A stretch of 64,000 nucleotides of DNA from Myxococcales bacterium (GTDB taxonomy: Bacteria > Myxococcota_A > Polyangia > Polyangiales > Polyangiaceae): NCBI GenBank assembly GCA_016706225.1, contig JADJKB010000025.1, positions 248,001-312,000 on the forward strand. The letters run 5' to 3'. Positions 35,123 to 43,396 of this stretch are shown here, piece after piece (position 1 is the first letter of the stretch; the number at the start of each line of letters is the position of its first letter). Under the pieces are notes generated by a model. The model saw only the letters and a list, made by a program, of their open reading frames with translations. It had not been told where the DNA came from and did not search any database. Made by a program: the position numbers and the translations under genes.

Positions 35123-35851
35123 ATGGCCATCGTGCTCCACCGATTTCCGCTCAGCCACTTCGCCGAAAAAGGGCGCGCGCTGCTCGCGTTCAAGCGGCTG
35201 GACTTTCGCATCGAAGAACATCGACTCGGACTGCCGCAGCTTGGCCTCTGGCGCTTGAGCGGGCAGCGCAAGGTGCCCGTGATCGAGGACGCGGGTCGCG
35301 TCGTTGCGGACTCGACCGAGATCGCGCTCTACCTGGAGGAGCGCTACCGCGAGCCGCGGTTGTTGCCCGAAGACGCGGCGGCGAGGCGAGCTGTGCTCGA
35401 GCTCGAAGAGCACCTCGATCGCTGGATGGGCAGCTACGCACCCGTGGTGTGGTTCGAGGAGCTCGCCCGCGAGCGGCCGGCCGAGCTCCGGCGCGTGATC
35501 GAGGCCGAGGTGTGGGGCGTGGGGCATGCGCGCATGAGTGCCGCGCTGATTCGGCCCGCAATGCGCCTGCCGAAGGCGCGCGCGATTGTGAAAAAGTCAG
35601 CCGAGCGCACCCGGACGTTGCTGCTCGAGCTGTGCGAGCGGTTGGGCAAACACGCCTACCTGTGCGGCGACAGCCCGACGCTCGCGGATGTGGCTGCTGC
35701 AGGGCTCGCGTTTCACCTCGAGTTCCCGAAGAGCCGACAGCTTGCGCTGCCCGAGCTCGCCGGAGTCGGTGTGCCCGGGTACGCCGACAATGCGGAATTC
35801 GGGCGCTTCTTCGAGTGGCGTCGGAAGTTCTACGCGGAGCATTTGAGCTGA
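35123..35851 (+). CDS. Glutathione S-transferase family protein
   Basis: A 242-residue GST. The N-terminal thioredoxin fold has SHFAEKGRALLAFKRLDF (residues about 10-27), the cis-Pro loop QRKVPVIEDAG (about 49-59) and the Glu/Asp-Ser-Thr glutathione-binding pair VVADSTEIALYLEERY. The C-terminal domain is helical with the N-capping GDSPTLADVAAAGL box. It is unrelated at sequence level to the GST at 25580. The start is ATG 35123. The substrate is not predictable. Confidence 0.87.
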   Translation: MAIVLHRFPLSHFAEKGRALLAFKRLDFRIEEHRLGLPQLGLWRLSGQRKVPVIEDAGRVVADSTEIALYLEERYREPRLLPEDAAARRAVLELEEHLDRWMGSYAPVVWFEELARERPAELRRVIEAEVWGVGHARMSAALIRPAMRLPKARAIVKKSAERTRTLLLELCERLGKHAYLCGDSPTLADVAAAGLAFHLEFPKSRQLALPELAGVGVPGYADNAEFGRFFEWRRKFYAEHLS

Positions 35852-35864
35852 GCTGCGGCACGAG

Positions 35865-37655
35865 CTAGGGAAATCCGACCGGGAGGCTTGCCTCGGCGCC
35901 CACCGGCGGCAACGGGAACCGCACGAGCTTGCCGTGCTCGAAACGCAGGAACACCCGGGACGGCCGAGCGAGGCTGTCCGGGAAGCGATAGCGGAGCTTG
36001 GTCGGCGCCCAGCCGCGAACTTCGACCACCTCGACCTCGAACCCCGCCGCGCTCACGCGCTGACCGGGCTGAAACGGATGCGCCGGCGACTCCCGGCGCG
36101 CGGCGTCGTAGCCGAAGAACGCGTCGCCGGCGTTTTCCACGCGGAGCTCGAGGGTGTCGTCGGCGATCCGCGCCACTCGCAGGGGGCAGAGGGCGCTCGA
36201 AAGCGTGCGCCAGCTCCTCGGTCGCGGGCTGCCGTTTTCTTGCCTCACGCGCACCGGGTAGTCGAGCGCGACCAGATCGCCGGGCAGATTCAGGAGCACC
36301 AGATCTTGCTGGGCGACCAGCGCGTCGTCGATCTCGGAGTCGTAGCTGGCCTGGCGAAGCCGCGCGGCCTCCGTGCTGAAGGCGCTGGATTGCGCCCGCG
36401 CGATCCGCGGTGAGATGAATACGTGGAGCACCGCCAGGGGCACCACCGAGAGAGCCAAGAGCCAAGCTCCGGGGCGGCGTCGGAGCGCGGGCTCGCGCAG
36501 TCGAAGCAGCGCGCCGCAGATCGCTGCCGACAGCACCAGGCTTCCGCCGATGCTCGGCAAGAGCAGCAGACGCACTCCCGGCACGGTTCCGGACAGTGGC
36601 ACCAGGCCCAACAGCACACCGAGGGCGTAGGCGCCCATGCGGCGGGGCAGCGGCGCGGGCAGACGCCGGAGCGCGAGCGTGAGCACGACGAGCGCGATTG
36701 CCATGGGCACGAGCGCCCAGGGAAGCAGGGGCGAACGCAGCAGGAACGCGACGTAGACCGCCTCGCCGGGCAAGAGCAACAGCTCGGTCGCCAGCATCGA
36801 GGGCACACGCGTGAGCGCGCTGCCGAGGAACTCGAGCGGCGAGTCGAGAGGGCTGACGTAGATGCTGCCGCCGCCGGCGCCGTAGCGACCCAGCACGTGC
36901 ACCAGGCCGTAGACACACGCCGGCACGAACACGAACGCGGCGCTCCGCAGGCGCACACGGAGCGCGTCGTCCGCGGCGACGAGCTCGTACGCGGCGACGT
37001 ACGCGAGCGCGCAGATCGCGTACTCACCGCCGAGCAGCGAGAGCGAAAACGCGAAGGCCGCGAGCCAGGCATCACGGCGCGCTCCATCCTCCCGATACCG
37101 GTGGTACAGGTACAGCCCGAGCGCAGCGAAGGTCGCCGAGACCAGCGTTGCTCGATTGCACAGCCACGCAACGGGTGACACGAGGCCGACGTCGAAGGCA
37201 ACGAGCGCGGTGGCCACGAGCGCCGCGGTTGGTGGCAGCAGGCGTCGAGCCAGCAGGTTGAACGAGAGCAGGAACGCGAGCAACCACGCGAGCGAATGCA
37301 GGTGCATGCCGTAGAGCGACAGCCCGAGCACCCGGTGATCGAGCCATAACAGCAGGCTCGGCAGGGGTCTGAGCAGGCTGAGCCGGAGCTCCGCCGGCAT
37401 CCACCAGGGCAGGGTGCCGGCGCCGGTGAGGATGGGGAGCTCGTCGGCCCCTCGGAAGAACGAGTAGAGATCCCAGCTCGCGCGCGGGATGGGATACGTC
37501 CCGTCCAGCATCGAACGCTGCAGGTAGTCGTCCGCGAGCATTCCGGTGTGCAGCCCCGGCGCGTGGATGAAGAGGGCGACGGCGATCACCACCACGAGCC
37601 CGAGCTGGGCAGGCAGAGGAAACACCGGCGTGGGATGACGATCGTGGCTGTGCAT
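35865..37655 (-). CDS. Polytopic membrane protein, glycosyltransferase-like
   Basis: A 596-residue inner-membrane protein with about 10-11 transmembrane helices and an extracytoplasmic C-terminal domain of about 150 residues. The first loop has an acidic pair in HTGMLADDYLQRSM, similar to the catalytic Asp loops of the GT-C/PMT-type glycosyltransferases and related proteins; that is an inference only. The C-terminal beta-rich portion (AGDAFFGYDAARRE, LRFEHGKLVRFPLPP) is not recognised. It ends 13 bases after the convergent GST gene. The gamma-glutamyltransferase gene lies 21 bases upstream on the same strand. Confidence 0.65.
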   Translation of the reverse strand: MHSHDRHPTPVFPLPAQLGLVVVIAVALFIHAPGLHTGMLADDYLQRSMLDGTYPIPRASWDLYSFFRGADELPILTGAGTLPWWMPAELRLSLLRPLPSLLLWLDHRVLGLSLYGMHLHSLAWLLAFLLSFNLLARRLLPPTAALVATALVAFDVGLVSPVAWLCNRATLVSATFAALGLYLYHRYREDGARRDAWLAAFAFSLSLLGGEYAICALAYVAAYELVAADDALRVRLRSAAFVFVPACVYGLVHVLGRYGAGGGSIYVSPLDSPLEFLGSALTRVPSMLATELLLLPGEAVYVAFLLRSPLLPWALVPMAIALVVLTLALRRLPAPLPRRMGAYALGVLLGLVPLSGTVPGVRLLLLPSIGGSLVLSAAICGALLRLREPALRRRPGAWLLALSVVPLAVLHVFISPRIARAQSSAFSTEAARLRQASYDSEIDDALVAQQDLVLLNLPGDLVALDYPVRVRQENGSPRPRSWRTLSSALCPLRVARIADDTLELRVENAGDAFFGYDAARRESPAHPFQPGQRVSAAGFEVEVVEVRGWAPTKLRYRFPDSLARPSRVFLRFEHGKLVRFPLPPVGAEASLPVGFP

Positions 37656-37676
37656 GGTCGGCTCGGGCCGCCGGCT

Positions 37677-39512
37677 TCAGGGTGAGGTTTTCCGAGCGGC
37701 CACCGCCTGACCGCCCTCCCGTGGATCGGCGTAGCCGTAGGCGAGCCCGCCGACGATTGCGAGGTTGTTGGCGTCGCCCATGGGCAGAGTCTTCTTGCTC
37801 AGGCTGTGCCCCATGCGTTTCAGAGCTTCGAGCGTGCTCTTCGCGGGTGGGCGAGCGCGCTCGATGCGGAACTCGTCGGGCAAGAAGTTGTGGTGCAGGC
37901 GGCCGGCGTCCACGGCCGCGTCGAGTGGCATGCCGTGGTCGACCAGGTGTCGGAAGACCTGTGCCACCGTGCTCGGGATCGTGTCGCCACCGGGCGAGCC
38001 CAGCACCAGGAGCAGCTCCCCGTCGCGAGTGACGAGCGTGGGCGCCATGCTGCTGACGGTGCGGTGCCCACCGACGGGCTGGTTCTCCCCGACGTTCGAG
38101 AACGAAGCCACCGAGTTGTTGAGCACGACGCCGGTGCCGGGCACGACGAGCTTCGAGCCAAACCCCGCCGACAGGGTGGTGGTGCAGCTGACCGCCAGAC
38201 CGTCGGCGTCGACCACGGAAAAGTGTGTGGTGTGTTCGGGCTCCTCGCTTGCCCCATTGGGGAGCGCACGCACCTTGTCGGTTGGGGTTGCGTGCTCGGC
38301 GTCGATGGGTACGCGCTGAAGCAGCGAGTACACGTCGCGAAACCCCGCGAGCTTGCGGGCGAGCACGCCCGGCGCAATCGAGTCCGGATCGACGACGCCG
38401 TAGCGTCGATCGGCCTGCGCTCGGCGTGAGGCCTCGAGGAACAAGTGTGCGTCGGCGGCCGAGCCCATCGGATTCTTGTATGCGCTCTCTCGCTCCAACA
38501 TGAGCAGGGTCTCGAGCAGCGCGACGCCGCCGGCCGACGGAGGCGGCATGGTCTCGACGCTGAGACCGCGGTAGCTGAGCTCGAGCGGGGGACGCAGCTT
38601 CGCGCGGTACGCGGCGAGGTCTTCGGTGCCGAGGGTGCCGCCCGCTTTGGCGAGGGTGTCCGCGATGGCCCTCGCGGTCTCCCCTTCGTAGAACCCGGCG
38701 GCGCCGTGTTCGGCAATGCGCCCGAGCACCGTCGCGAGCTGCTTGCGAACCCACAGGTCCTTCTCCTGGCGCGGTTTGCCCGCGTTGCCGAACTCCGCCC
38801 TGGCGGCAGCGTCACGGCTCAGTGCCCTCCAGTTCCAGGCAATGGTCTGCGCTTCGCGGGAGCGGATGCGGTGCCCGCGTTCCGCCAGGCGTCTTGCCGG
38901 CTCGACGCATTGTCTCCAAGCCAGCTTGCCCAGCCGCTCGTGGGCGAGCGCGAGCCCGCGCACGGTTCCCGGCACACCCACGGACCCTGGTCCGATGCCG
39001 CCGCCGGCGATCATCTTTTGGAACGCGGCGCGCGGCAGCTCGCGCGGTGCGGTCTCGCGGAAATCGATGGCCGTCGTTGGGCCCGCCTTGGGGCGGATCA
39101 ACATGAAGCCGCCGCCGCCGAGGTTCCCTGCGCTCGGGTGGGTGACGGCGAGCACGAAGGCCACGGCGACGGCGGCGTCCACTGCGTTGCCACCGGCCTC
39201 GAGCACTCGAGCCCCGAGCCGCGAGGCCTCGGGGTCCACGCTGACCACCAGCCCTGTCGCGCTCTTGGTCGTCTTTTTTCCGCCGGGGACCAGAACCGGG
39301 GGTGGGCCTGGATCGACCGGGGGCGGGGTGGGGCGTTCGTCCGGCGCGGGCGCCGCGGCGGATGCACTGGCTACCGGTGCCGAGCTCGGCGCCACCAGCG
39401 GAGCCCGGGGTGGAGCGCTCTCGGCAGCTTCGCCAGGCGCACCTCTGGGGCTCGGTGTGCAAGCGAGCGTCGTCACGCCGAGCGCGGTGAGCAGCAGCAG
39501 CCGCGCGCTCAT
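37677..39512 (-). CDS. ggt: Gamma-glutamyltransferase (lipoprotein)
   Basis: Secreted Ntn-hydrolase that cleaves gamma-glutamyl amides such as glutathione. The ATG at 39512 gives 611 residues and a lipobox leader (LGVTTLAC|T) followed by a Pro/Ala-rich linker of about 60 residues. The large-subunit start GGNAVDAAVAVAFVLAVTHP and NLGGGGFMLIR are typical. The autocatalytic Thr is in EHTTHFSVVDADG, and downstream SPGGDTIPSTVAQVF matches the small subunit. The start overlaps the stop of the DUF4013 gene by four bases. The longer frame to 39794 is the antiphase of that gene. Confidence 0.9.
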   Translation of the reverse strand: MSARLLLLTALGVTTLACTPSPRGAPGEAAESAPPRAPLVAPSSAPVASASAAAPAPDERPTPPPVDPGPPPVLVPGGKKTTKSATGLVVSVDPEASRLGARVLEAGGNAVDAAVAVAFVLAVTHPSAGNLGGGGFMLIRPKAGPTTAIDFRETAPRELPRAAFQKMIAGGGIGPGSVGVPGTVRGLALAHERLGKLAWRQCVEPARRLAERGHRIRSREAQTIAWNWRALSRDAAARAEFGNAGKPRQEKDLWVRKQLATVLGRIAEHGAAGFYEGETARAIADTLAKAGGTLGTEDLAAYRAKLRPPLELSYRGLSVETMPPPSAGGVALLETLLMLERESAYKNPMGSAADAHLFLEASRRAQADRRYGVVDPDSIAPGVLARKLAGFRDVYSLLQRVPIDAEHATPTDKVRALPNGASEEPEHTTHFSVVDADGLAVSCTTTLSAGFGSKLVVPGTGVVLNNSVASFSNVGENQPVGGHRTVSSMAPTLVTRDGELLLVLGSPGGDTIPSTVAQVFRHLVDHGMPLDAAVDAGRLHHNFLPDEFRIERARPPAKSTLEALKRMGHSLSKKTLPMGDANNLAIVGGLAYGYADPREGGQAVAARKTSP

Positions 39513-40351
39513 CGTTTGCCCGTTGCCTTGCTGAGCTGGAGCAGGCGCACCATGTGCTGTTCCGATGGCAGCACTGCGGGCGGGCGCGACGGCAGCGCGT
39601 GCCCCCCGCGCGCGAGGCGCTCGACGTAGAGCTGGTAGCGCAGGTGTGCGCCGGTGAGTTTGATCGCAACCAGGGCGGGCAACACTCCGAGTCCGCACAG
39701 CATCGAGCCCAGAATGAGCAGCGCCAGCGTGACCGGAACGTAGAGCAGGTAGGTCGTGAAGGTCTTTTTTCGAAGCGAGCGCGATTCCCTCCACGCTTCG
39801 CCCAGCGCGACCGCGTCCGCGAGCTTCTCACCCAGCTCCGCGCGCGTGAGCAACGAATTGAAAACGACGGTCACCAAGCCCAGGACGGCGACGACCAACA
39901 GCAGTGAAGCGGTCAACACCGCCAGGGGAACGACCAGCGAGCCTGCCACCAGTCCCGCCGCGAGCAGGCTGGCGTTGAGGATGCCGAGCAGGAGCAGCCC
40001 GACAGCCCACAGCACCCCCACGCCGAAGAGCTCGATGAACGCCGCCGCCCGCCCCCGGCGGGCGTAGTGGAGAAAGTCCCGGAGCCTCAGGCGCGGCACC
40101 GGATCGGGGTGATTGGCCAGGAGCCGGTGTTGAGCCTCCGAGGCCCAACCCGAAATGGCGAGCCAGCCCACGACCGGAACCAACAACCAGAGGCCGCCCA
40201 CCCACAGACTCAGCTTGTCGTCGAACGCAAAGCTGAGGGCCTCGCTCACCTTTGCGGGGCGCGCCTCGGCGGGACCCGGTGCGAGTTTGTCGGGCACACC
40301 GAGGGGAGCCAGTCCGAGCAGCTCTTCATCCGGCGGCACCGAGTCGGGCAC
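39509..40351 (-). CDS. DUF4013 membrane protein, copy 2
   Basis: A 280-residue membrane protein of the DUF4013 family with about four or five transmembrane segments. It shares with the upstream gene the order ISGWASEAQHRLLANHPDPV (second helix boundary) and the tail HLRYQLYVERLARGG followed by LPSEQ, so the two are tandem paralogues. Its N-terminus carries an extra acidic/proline stretch. Function is unknown. It lies two bases downstream of its paralogue and overlaps ggt by four bases. Confidence 0.75.
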   Translation of the reverse strand: MPDSVPPDEELLGLAPLGVPDKLAPGPAEARPAKVSEALSFAFDDKLSLWVGGLWLLVPVVGWLAISGWASEAQHRLLANHPDPVPRLRLRDFLHYARRGRAAAFIELFGVGVLWAVGLLLLGILNASLLAAGLVAGSLVVPLAVLTASLLLVVAVLGLVTVVFNSLLTRAELGEKLADAVALGEAWRESRSLRKKTFTTYLLYVPVTLALLILGSMLCGLGVLPALVAIKLTGAHLRYQLYVERLARGGHALPSRPPAVLPSEQHMVRLLQLSKATGKR

Positions 40352-40353
40352 GA

Positions 40354-41160
40354 TCAGTATCCGGGCGCGCGGGCTTCGGAAGGAAGCTGCTGCGGCGCCT
40401 TGAGAGTGATCTCTTCACCACCCCGGTTCAGGTAGTCCCGATAGACCTGGTAGCGCAGGTGGAGAGCGGCGATCTGAATCACCACGATTGCGGGATACAG
40501 GCCCAGGTAACAGAGCAGGATCCCGATCAGCACCATGCCGAAGGCGATGAAACCGAAGGTGATGTTCTTCACGATCACCGTGCCAAAGGTGATCCGGGAG
40601 TAGCTCAGGATCTTGCCGAGTTTGAGCGCTTCACTGAAATCCTCCGTCAGCTCTGCGCGGGTGTGGGCGGCGTTGACCACGACGTTGAGCGCGAACAGGC
40701 CGAGCAGTCCGAACAGCCCGACCACCAAGCCGACCAGGATGGCCACGATCGGCTCGCCCGTCGCGGCGATGCTCACATACACCGCTGCCCCCGCCGCACC
40801 CATGATCACGTACGCGATCAACAGCACGGGCATCGTGATGATCAGCGAGACCAGGAACACTGTCAGGCCGCGCTTGATGTATTCACCGAAGTCGCTGAAG
40901 TCGATCTTGGGGAGTGGGTTCGGGTGGCGCCGGATGAGTCGCTGGTGGCACTCACACATCCAACCCGAGAGGGCGATCGGGCCGACGATGGGGATGACCA
41001 TGAAGACGATGCCGAGTAGCAGGTTGTTCTTCAGGTTCGGATCCGCAAACACGGCCTTCACTGCCCGGATCGCGCTGACGCCGTCGCCCTCGTCGGGGTA
41101 GGGGGACGCGAACTGGGCCGGGACGGCGTTCGGCACTTGGGGTTGCCAGGGGGGCTGCAT
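40354..41160 (-). CDS. DUF4013 membrane protein, copy 1
   Basis: A 268-residue membrane protein, first of a tandem pair. It opens with a Pro/Gln-rich cytosolic tail, then LLGIVFMVIPIVGPIALSGW, the conserved CECHQRLIRRHPNPLPKIDF, further hydrophobic segments, and a C-terminal HLRYQVYRDYLNRGGEE. The shared signature with its neighbour, plus the matching C-terminal LPSEA, indicates duplication. It is divergent from moaB with an 87-base gap, where the promoter of the DUF4013-ggt-membrane-protein run should be. Confidence 0.78.
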   Translation of the reverse strand: MQPPWQPQVPNAVPAQFASPYPDEGDGVSAIRAVKAVFADPNLKNNLLLGIVFMVIPIVGPIALSGWMCECHQRLIRRHPNPLPKIDFSDFGEYIKRGLTVFLVSLIITMPVLLIAYVIMGAAGAAVYVSIAATGEPIVAILVGLVVGLFGLLGLFALNVVVNAAHTRAELTEDFSEALKLGKILSYSRITFGTVIVKNITFGFIAFGMVLIGILLCYLGLYPAIVVIQIAALHLRYQVYRDYLNRGGEEITLKAPQQLPSEARAPGY

Positions 41161-41247
41161 TCTGGCGGGCAGGGTAGCCTGCTTTGGGCAGCGGGCGGAA
41201 GTTGACGCCGAGACGCGGGCTTGGCGCTTGGGCTACGGTCGCGAGCC

Positions 41248-41772
41248 ATGTCGGAACGCGCCTTCGAACCCCTGAACCTCGCGGTGCTCACGGTGAGCGA
41301 CACCCGCACGCTCGAGACGGACACGAGCGGCGCCCTCGTCGTCAGTGAGCTCGGCGCCGCTGGCCACGTCATCGTCGAACGCCGGATCGTGCCGGACGAC
41401 CTGAGCGGACTGACCGCGGCGTTTGCCGCCTTCATCGACGACCCGAACGTCGACGTCGTGATCGCCACCGGTGGCACGGGCATCACCGCCCGCGACGTGA
41501 CGCCGGACGCGCTGGCGCCGCTGGTCACGAAGGCACTGCCGGGTTTTGGTGAGCTGTTCCGCTGGCTGTCCTACGCCGAGATCGGCGCCGCCACGATCCA
41601 GTCTCGCGCCGAGGCCGCGCTGTGCAAGACCACCCTCGTCTTCATGCTGCCCGGCTCGACCGGAGCGTGTCGCCTCGCGCTCGAAAAGATCCTGGTGCCG
41701 CAGCTCGATGCGCGCACTCGGCCGTGCAACTTCGCCGAGCTCATGCCGCGCGTTCGTGACCCGTCGCTGTAG
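41248..41772 (+). CDS. moaB: Molybdenum cofactor biosynthesis protein B (MoaB)
   Basis: Cytoplasmic MoaB/MogA-type protein that adenylates or handles molybdopterin before molybdate insertion. It has 174 residues. The family markers are NLAVLTVSDTRTLETDTSG near the start, the substrate loop TGGTGITARDVTPDAL (about 72-87) and a PGSTGACRLALEKIL helix. The start is ATG 41248. With moaA at 55062, this supplies Moco for the nitrate reductase encoded further along the window; no other moa/moe genes are in view. Confidence 0.92.
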   Translation: MSERAFEPLNLAVLTVSDTRTLETDTSGALVVSELGAAGHVIVERRIVPDDLSGLTAAFAAFIDDPNVDVVIATGGTGITARDVTPDALAPLVTKALPGFGELFRWLSYAEIGAATIQSRAEAALCKTTLVFMLPGSTGACRLALEKILVPQLDARTRPCNFAELMPRVRDPSL

Positions 41773-41787
41773 CGAGACGGGCCCCGC

Positions 41788-42762
41788 TCAACTGGACGGG
41801 TCGACGGGCCAGATGTCGGCGTCTTCGGCGGCGAAGCGCGCGATGTCGCCCACCGCCGTCGCGACCACGGGCACACCCAGCGCGCGCGCCTCCCGGAGCA
41901 CGCTGGGGGCGCCCTCCGCGCGCGACGCCGAGAGCAGCACATCGGCGGCGGCGATCCAGGTCAAGGCGAGATCCCGGGGGACCAACCCCAGAAACCGGAC
42001 TCCCGGGAACGAACGGCGCAGACCCTCGAGCTCGGGGCCGTCCCCGAGCACCACGACGCGTGCGTCCGGGATCAGCTCTGCCGCGCTGACGGCAACAGCC
42101 ACGCGTTTGTCGGGTATCAGCCGTCCTGCGATCACCACCCAGCGCGGGGCGTCGTCGAGGCCGAGCCGCCGCCTGGCTTCGGCCCGTTCTGGTACTCGCG
42201 AGAGGTCGATGGCGGCGGGCTCGACCACGAGGTGCTTGGCAACGCGCGGGTCGAAGCTGCGGAGCAGTGAGGCGAGCTCGTGGGAAACTGCGCGAAAGTG
42301 CGCGCCGCGTCCGAGCAGTGCGCTGAGGATGCGCGCGCGCAGGCGTCGCGGCAGTCTTCCGAGCAGTCGCACGTCACTGCCGTGCGCGACCACCTCGAGC
42401 GGGCGCGAGCTGCCGATGCCAATCGGCCATGCGCCGGGCAGGATGAAGTGTGCGATCACCCGGTCGTGCGGCAGCGCCGCGAGCGCACGCCGCGCGCCGA
42501 GCACGAAGCCGAGCACGCCGATCGCCCGCGCCGGACGCTCTCGCAATCGAGCCAGTGCGCCGGGCCAGCCAAAGGCACCTCCGTCCGCGATGCCAATGAC
42601 GAGCTGGCCGTCGATGGTGCGCTCGCGACCCGGTGCGATCACGTGCACTCGGGCGCCGCGCTCCACGAGGCGCCGCACTTCGGCCGCAACGAAGTGCCCC
42701 GACGGGTCGCCTGCGTGGGCAGGAAACGACGTCGTGACGACGACGATGCGCTCGTGGCTCAC
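41788..42762 (-). CDS. Glycosyltransferase family 4-like
   Basis: Cytosolic/peripheral membrane GT-B glycosyltransferase, 324 residues. GTG 42762 is preferred: it gives VSHERIVVVTTSFPAHAGDP, the typical first strand, and overlaps the DUF971 stop by four bases (GTGA). The longer frame to 42984 has a non-family N-terminus. C-terminal GT4 features are WVVIAGRLIPDKRVAVAV, VVLGDGPELEGL and the acceptor/donor ExxxPS-like loop EGAPSVLREARALGVPVVAT. The sugar and acceptor are unknown. Confidence 0.85.
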   Translation of the reverse strand: MSHERIVVVTTSFPAHAGDPSGHFVAAEVRRLVERGARVHVIAPGRERTIDGQLVIGIADGGAFGWPGALARLRERPARAIGVLGFVLGARRALAALPHDRVIAHFILPGAWPIGIGSSRPLEVVAHGSDVRLLGRLPRRLRARILSALLGRGAHFRAVSHELASLLRSFDPRVAKHLVVEPAAIDLSRVPERAEARRRLGLDDAPRWVVIAGRLIPDKRVAVAVSAAELIPDARVVVLGDGPELEGLRRSFPGVRFLGLVPRDLALTWIAAADVLLSASRAEGAPSVLREARALGVPVVATAVGDIARFAAEDADIWPVDPSS

Positions 42763-43112
42763 GAACGTGGCAGCTCTCCGAGGGCCTCGAGGCCCTCCGC
42801 ACCCTTCTCTTTCAAAAGTGCACCGAGCTGCCTCAGATAGCGGAAGGAGTAGATCCCGCCGTCGTGCCCATCGCCCCAGCGCAGGGAGAGGGCGTAGTTG
42901 CCCACCTGCCCGATGTCCCGGAGCTCGAGATTTCCGCCCTCCACGAAGTGGATCGCCCCGCCGTGCCCCTGGCAACCCGCGCACGGACAGAAACCTCTAA
43001 GGATTCTGTGCGGATAGCGGTGGGTCTCGCCGTCCGCCCAGCTGACTTCGAAGACCGTGGCGCCGTGGGGTGCCTTGACTGCGGTGGGGGTCAGGCTTGG
43101 TTCAGTCGGCAT
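42759..43112 (-). CDS. DUF971 (GBBH-like N-terminal) domain protein
   Basis: A 117-residue protein consisting only of a DUF971/GBBH-like_N domain: FEVSWADGETHRYPHRILRG, Cys pair FCPCAGCQGH (about residues 42-51), and LELRDIGQVGNYALSLRWGDGH with IYSFRYLRQL. The cysteines may bind a metal; related domains occur in iron-sulfur or carnitine hydroxylase contexts. It is cotranscribed with the glycosyltransferase downstream, and its promoter lies in the 44-base gap shared with rpsU. Confidence 0.88.
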   Translation of the reverse strand: MPTEPSLTPTAVKAPHGATVFEVSWADGETHRYPHRILRGFCPCAGCQGHGGAIHFVEGGNLELRDIGQVGNYALSLRWGDGHDGGIYSFRYLRQLGALLKEKGAEGLEALGELPRS

Positions 43113-43156
43113 CGCGCTTGAAAATCCTCCATTGGTCTGCCATATCCCGCCCTCCC

Positions 43157-43387
43157 GTGACTAATCCCAGCGAAGCAGTTCAGTGCAGGCCTCTCGAGGT
43201 CATTGTTGGCGACAAAGGCATCGAGCGAGCCATCAAGCATCTCAAGCGCAAGATGGCTGCCGAAGGCATTCTTCGAGAGCTCAAGCGCCGTCGCCACTAC
43301 ATGAAGCCGTCGGTGAAGCGACGCAAGAAGATGAGTGAGGCCGCCCGCCGCCGGCGCAAGCGCCTGCGTACGGACGATCGGATCTAG
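43157..43387 (+). CDS. rpsU: 30S ribosomal protein bS21
   Basis: Small-subunit ribosomal protein with 76 residues from GTG 43157 (VTNPSEAVQCRPLEVIVGD); the frame to 43097 would run into the DUF971 gene. The core pattern IERAIKHLKRKMAAEGILRE, then ELKRRRHYMKPSVKRRKK and a basic tail (EAARRRRKRLR), is diagnostic. It has no strong Shine-Dalgarno. The PLP-enzyme gene starts ten bases after its stop and may be cotranscribed. Confidence 0.93.
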   Translation: MTNPSEAVQCRPLEVIVGDKGIERAIKHLKRKMAAEGILRELKRRRHYMKPSVKRRKKMSEAARRRRKRLRTDDRI

Positions 43388-43396
43388 GCTCGAACG

